IMG/VR virus record: IMGVR_UViG_3300032236_000815
Location: 1 to 64,000 of that record
DNA length: 64,000 bases
DNA from: a virus
Direction: 5' to 3' (one strand)
A model generated the notes under the pieces. The model saw nothing but the letters and a program-made list of their open reading frames with translations. It was not told where the DNA came from and ran no database searches. A program made the translations under genes and the position numbers. This document shows, piece by piece, positions 63,233 through 64,000 of this stretch. Each line of letters opens with the position of its first letter. Within the stretch, counting starts at the first letter, position 1.

Positions 63233-64000
63233 GAAAATATTGTTTAACGGGTGTAGTTTTGTTCACGGTGACGACTTAATGTGGCCGTATACAATGGTCG
63301 AACACTACGATAAAACAAACCCAGACTATTTAAAAATATTAAAACAATTTAATATATCAGGTCTTACTGAAAAAACAGAAATTTTTGAAAATGTTGAAAA
63401 TATTGCACGATATGGAGCAACTAACGACCTGATTACATTTTCAACAATTGAATTTTTTAATAATATCCCCCAAGAAGAGCGATCAAACTATGTAGCATGT
63501 ATAGGTTGGTCAGATCCTTGTAGAATTATGGTGCCTAACACATGGGCAGATCCAGCTGAGGATTTTTCTAAAGATAATAACATAGAAAATCTCCAAAAAA
63601 TGTGGTTCCATTTGAATTTATACACAATGAATGGTAACGACAGTGACGTGCAACAAAAATATAAATCTTTGGCAGACGAATATGTACGTCAGTTCGACGA
63701 TGCATACTGGTTTAAAGAACATATTAAAAATATTCTAATTCTTGAGAACTACTTTAAGGCAAACAACATAGAATTTGTCTTTTGGAACAGTATTGGCTTT
63801 CCTTTAAAAGCAGTTGACCAGTACACAAAAGATATTTTCCTAAATTTAGTTGATTGGTCACATTGGATCAATTGGGTGGACCTTAAAGTTCAATACATGG
63901 TCACAGGAACACAAATTCCTCCAGGGTTCAGTCACCCTTATGACCAAAAATTAGGAGTTTTTTGCTCTATGCTTGAAGTAATAGGCGAACCACAAGCATG
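63219..64000 (+). CDS. SGNH/GDSL-like hydrolase, N-terminal part (runs off the window)
   Basis: An open frame of at least 260 codons continues past the end of the window. The first residues MQVSKKILFNGCSFVHGDDL carry the GCSFxxG version of the block-I GDS motif of SGNH hydrolases (nucleophile Ser in CSF), and IARYGATNDLITFSTIEFF could supply block III (GxND). SGNH enzymes are esterases or deacetylases, often acting on glycans or lipids. The ATG at 63219 overlaps the previous gene by 14 nt; the Shine-Dalgarno is poor, so the exact start is uncertain. The catalytic Asp/His block lies beyond the window or is not identified. Confidence 0.65.
   Translation, partial: MQVSKKILFNGCSFVHGDDLMWPYTMVEHYDKTNPDYLKILKQFNISGLTEKTEIFENVENIARYGATNDLITFSTIEFFNNIPQEERSNYVACIGWSDPCRIMVPNTWADPAEDFSKDNNIENLQKMWFHLNLYTMNGNDSDVQQKYKSLADEYVRQFDDAYWFKEHIKNILILENYFKANNIEFVFWNSIGFPLKAVDQYTKDIFLNLVDWSHWINWVDLKVQYMVTGTQIPPGFSHPYDQKLGVFCSMLEVIGEPQA

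Noticed and set aside
1-64000. tRNA genes, insertion sequences, integrase or attachment sites
   Set aside because: Intergenic gaps are short and none showed a tRNA-like fold, transposase or integrase motif on reading; a tRNAscan run would be needed to exclude tRNAs completely.

Overview
The window is a 64 kb piece of a T4-like (contractile-tailed, tevenvirus-type) phage genome. Recognisable T4 orthologues are the C-terminus of the major capsid protein gp23, neck proteins gp13 and gp14, tail terminator gp15, tail sheath gp18, tail tube gp19, head-completion protein gp4, small and large terminase gp16 and gp17, dNMP kinase gp1, ssDNA-binding protein gp32 and recombinase UvsX. Their sequences and accompanying conserved proteins look most like the marine and freshwater cyanophage/pelagiphage branch, not coliphage T4. 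An example is gp32, which has lost a zinc-binding cysteine. No photosynthesis gene is visible, so the host cannot be named. A phage-encoded outer-membrane barrel protein with a classical signal peptide says the host is a Gram-negative bacterium. Base composition is AT-rich and gene density is very high.

Layout. 1-240: end of gp23. 311-31742: a 31 kb block of fibre, adhesin and virion-decoration genes, all on +. It includes two giant proteins of 2651 and 4301 residues with carbohydrate-binding-like Trp repeats, a beta-helix and propeller-like repeats. 31781-33182: two conserved hypothetical genes. 33254-39820: a tightly coupled seven-gene operon with a U32-hydroxylase-like/methyltransferase fusion, two flavin-dependent halogenase homologues, three different Fe(II)/2-oxoglutarate oxygenases and one unknown protein. 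39871-41519: a DUF401-type inner-membrane transporter and a signal-peptide-bearing outer-membrane barrel. 41560-45082 (minus): a NUDIX hydrolase, gp15 and gp14, facing gp13 on +. 45969-51012: gp1, an antisense zinc/HNH-like gene, gp18 and gp19. 51089-60270: a tail-tube-fold protein, gp4, gp16, gp17 and several putative internal-head proteins. 60426-64000: gp32, uvsX, two small conserved genes and the start of an SGNH-like hydrolase.

Regulation. Fifteen intergenic T4-late-type boxes (NTAAATA, best copy TATAAATA) are present, thirteen on + and two on -. In six genes the box lies exactly 4-5 nt before the ATG and no Shine-Dalgarno is present, which predicts leaderless late mRNAs. Others have a 12-35 nt leader with a Shine-Dalgarno, and three have long structured leaders. 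Sigma70-like promoters with the same -35 (TTGCTC) precede gp1 and gp32. Strong stem-loops, often with UUCG or GNRA loops, separate the transcription units.

The most unusual part is the 33-41.5 kb accessory region. It combines an oxidative/halogenating/methylating enzyme cassette with an envelope transporter/porin pair, set between the fibre genes and the neck genes.
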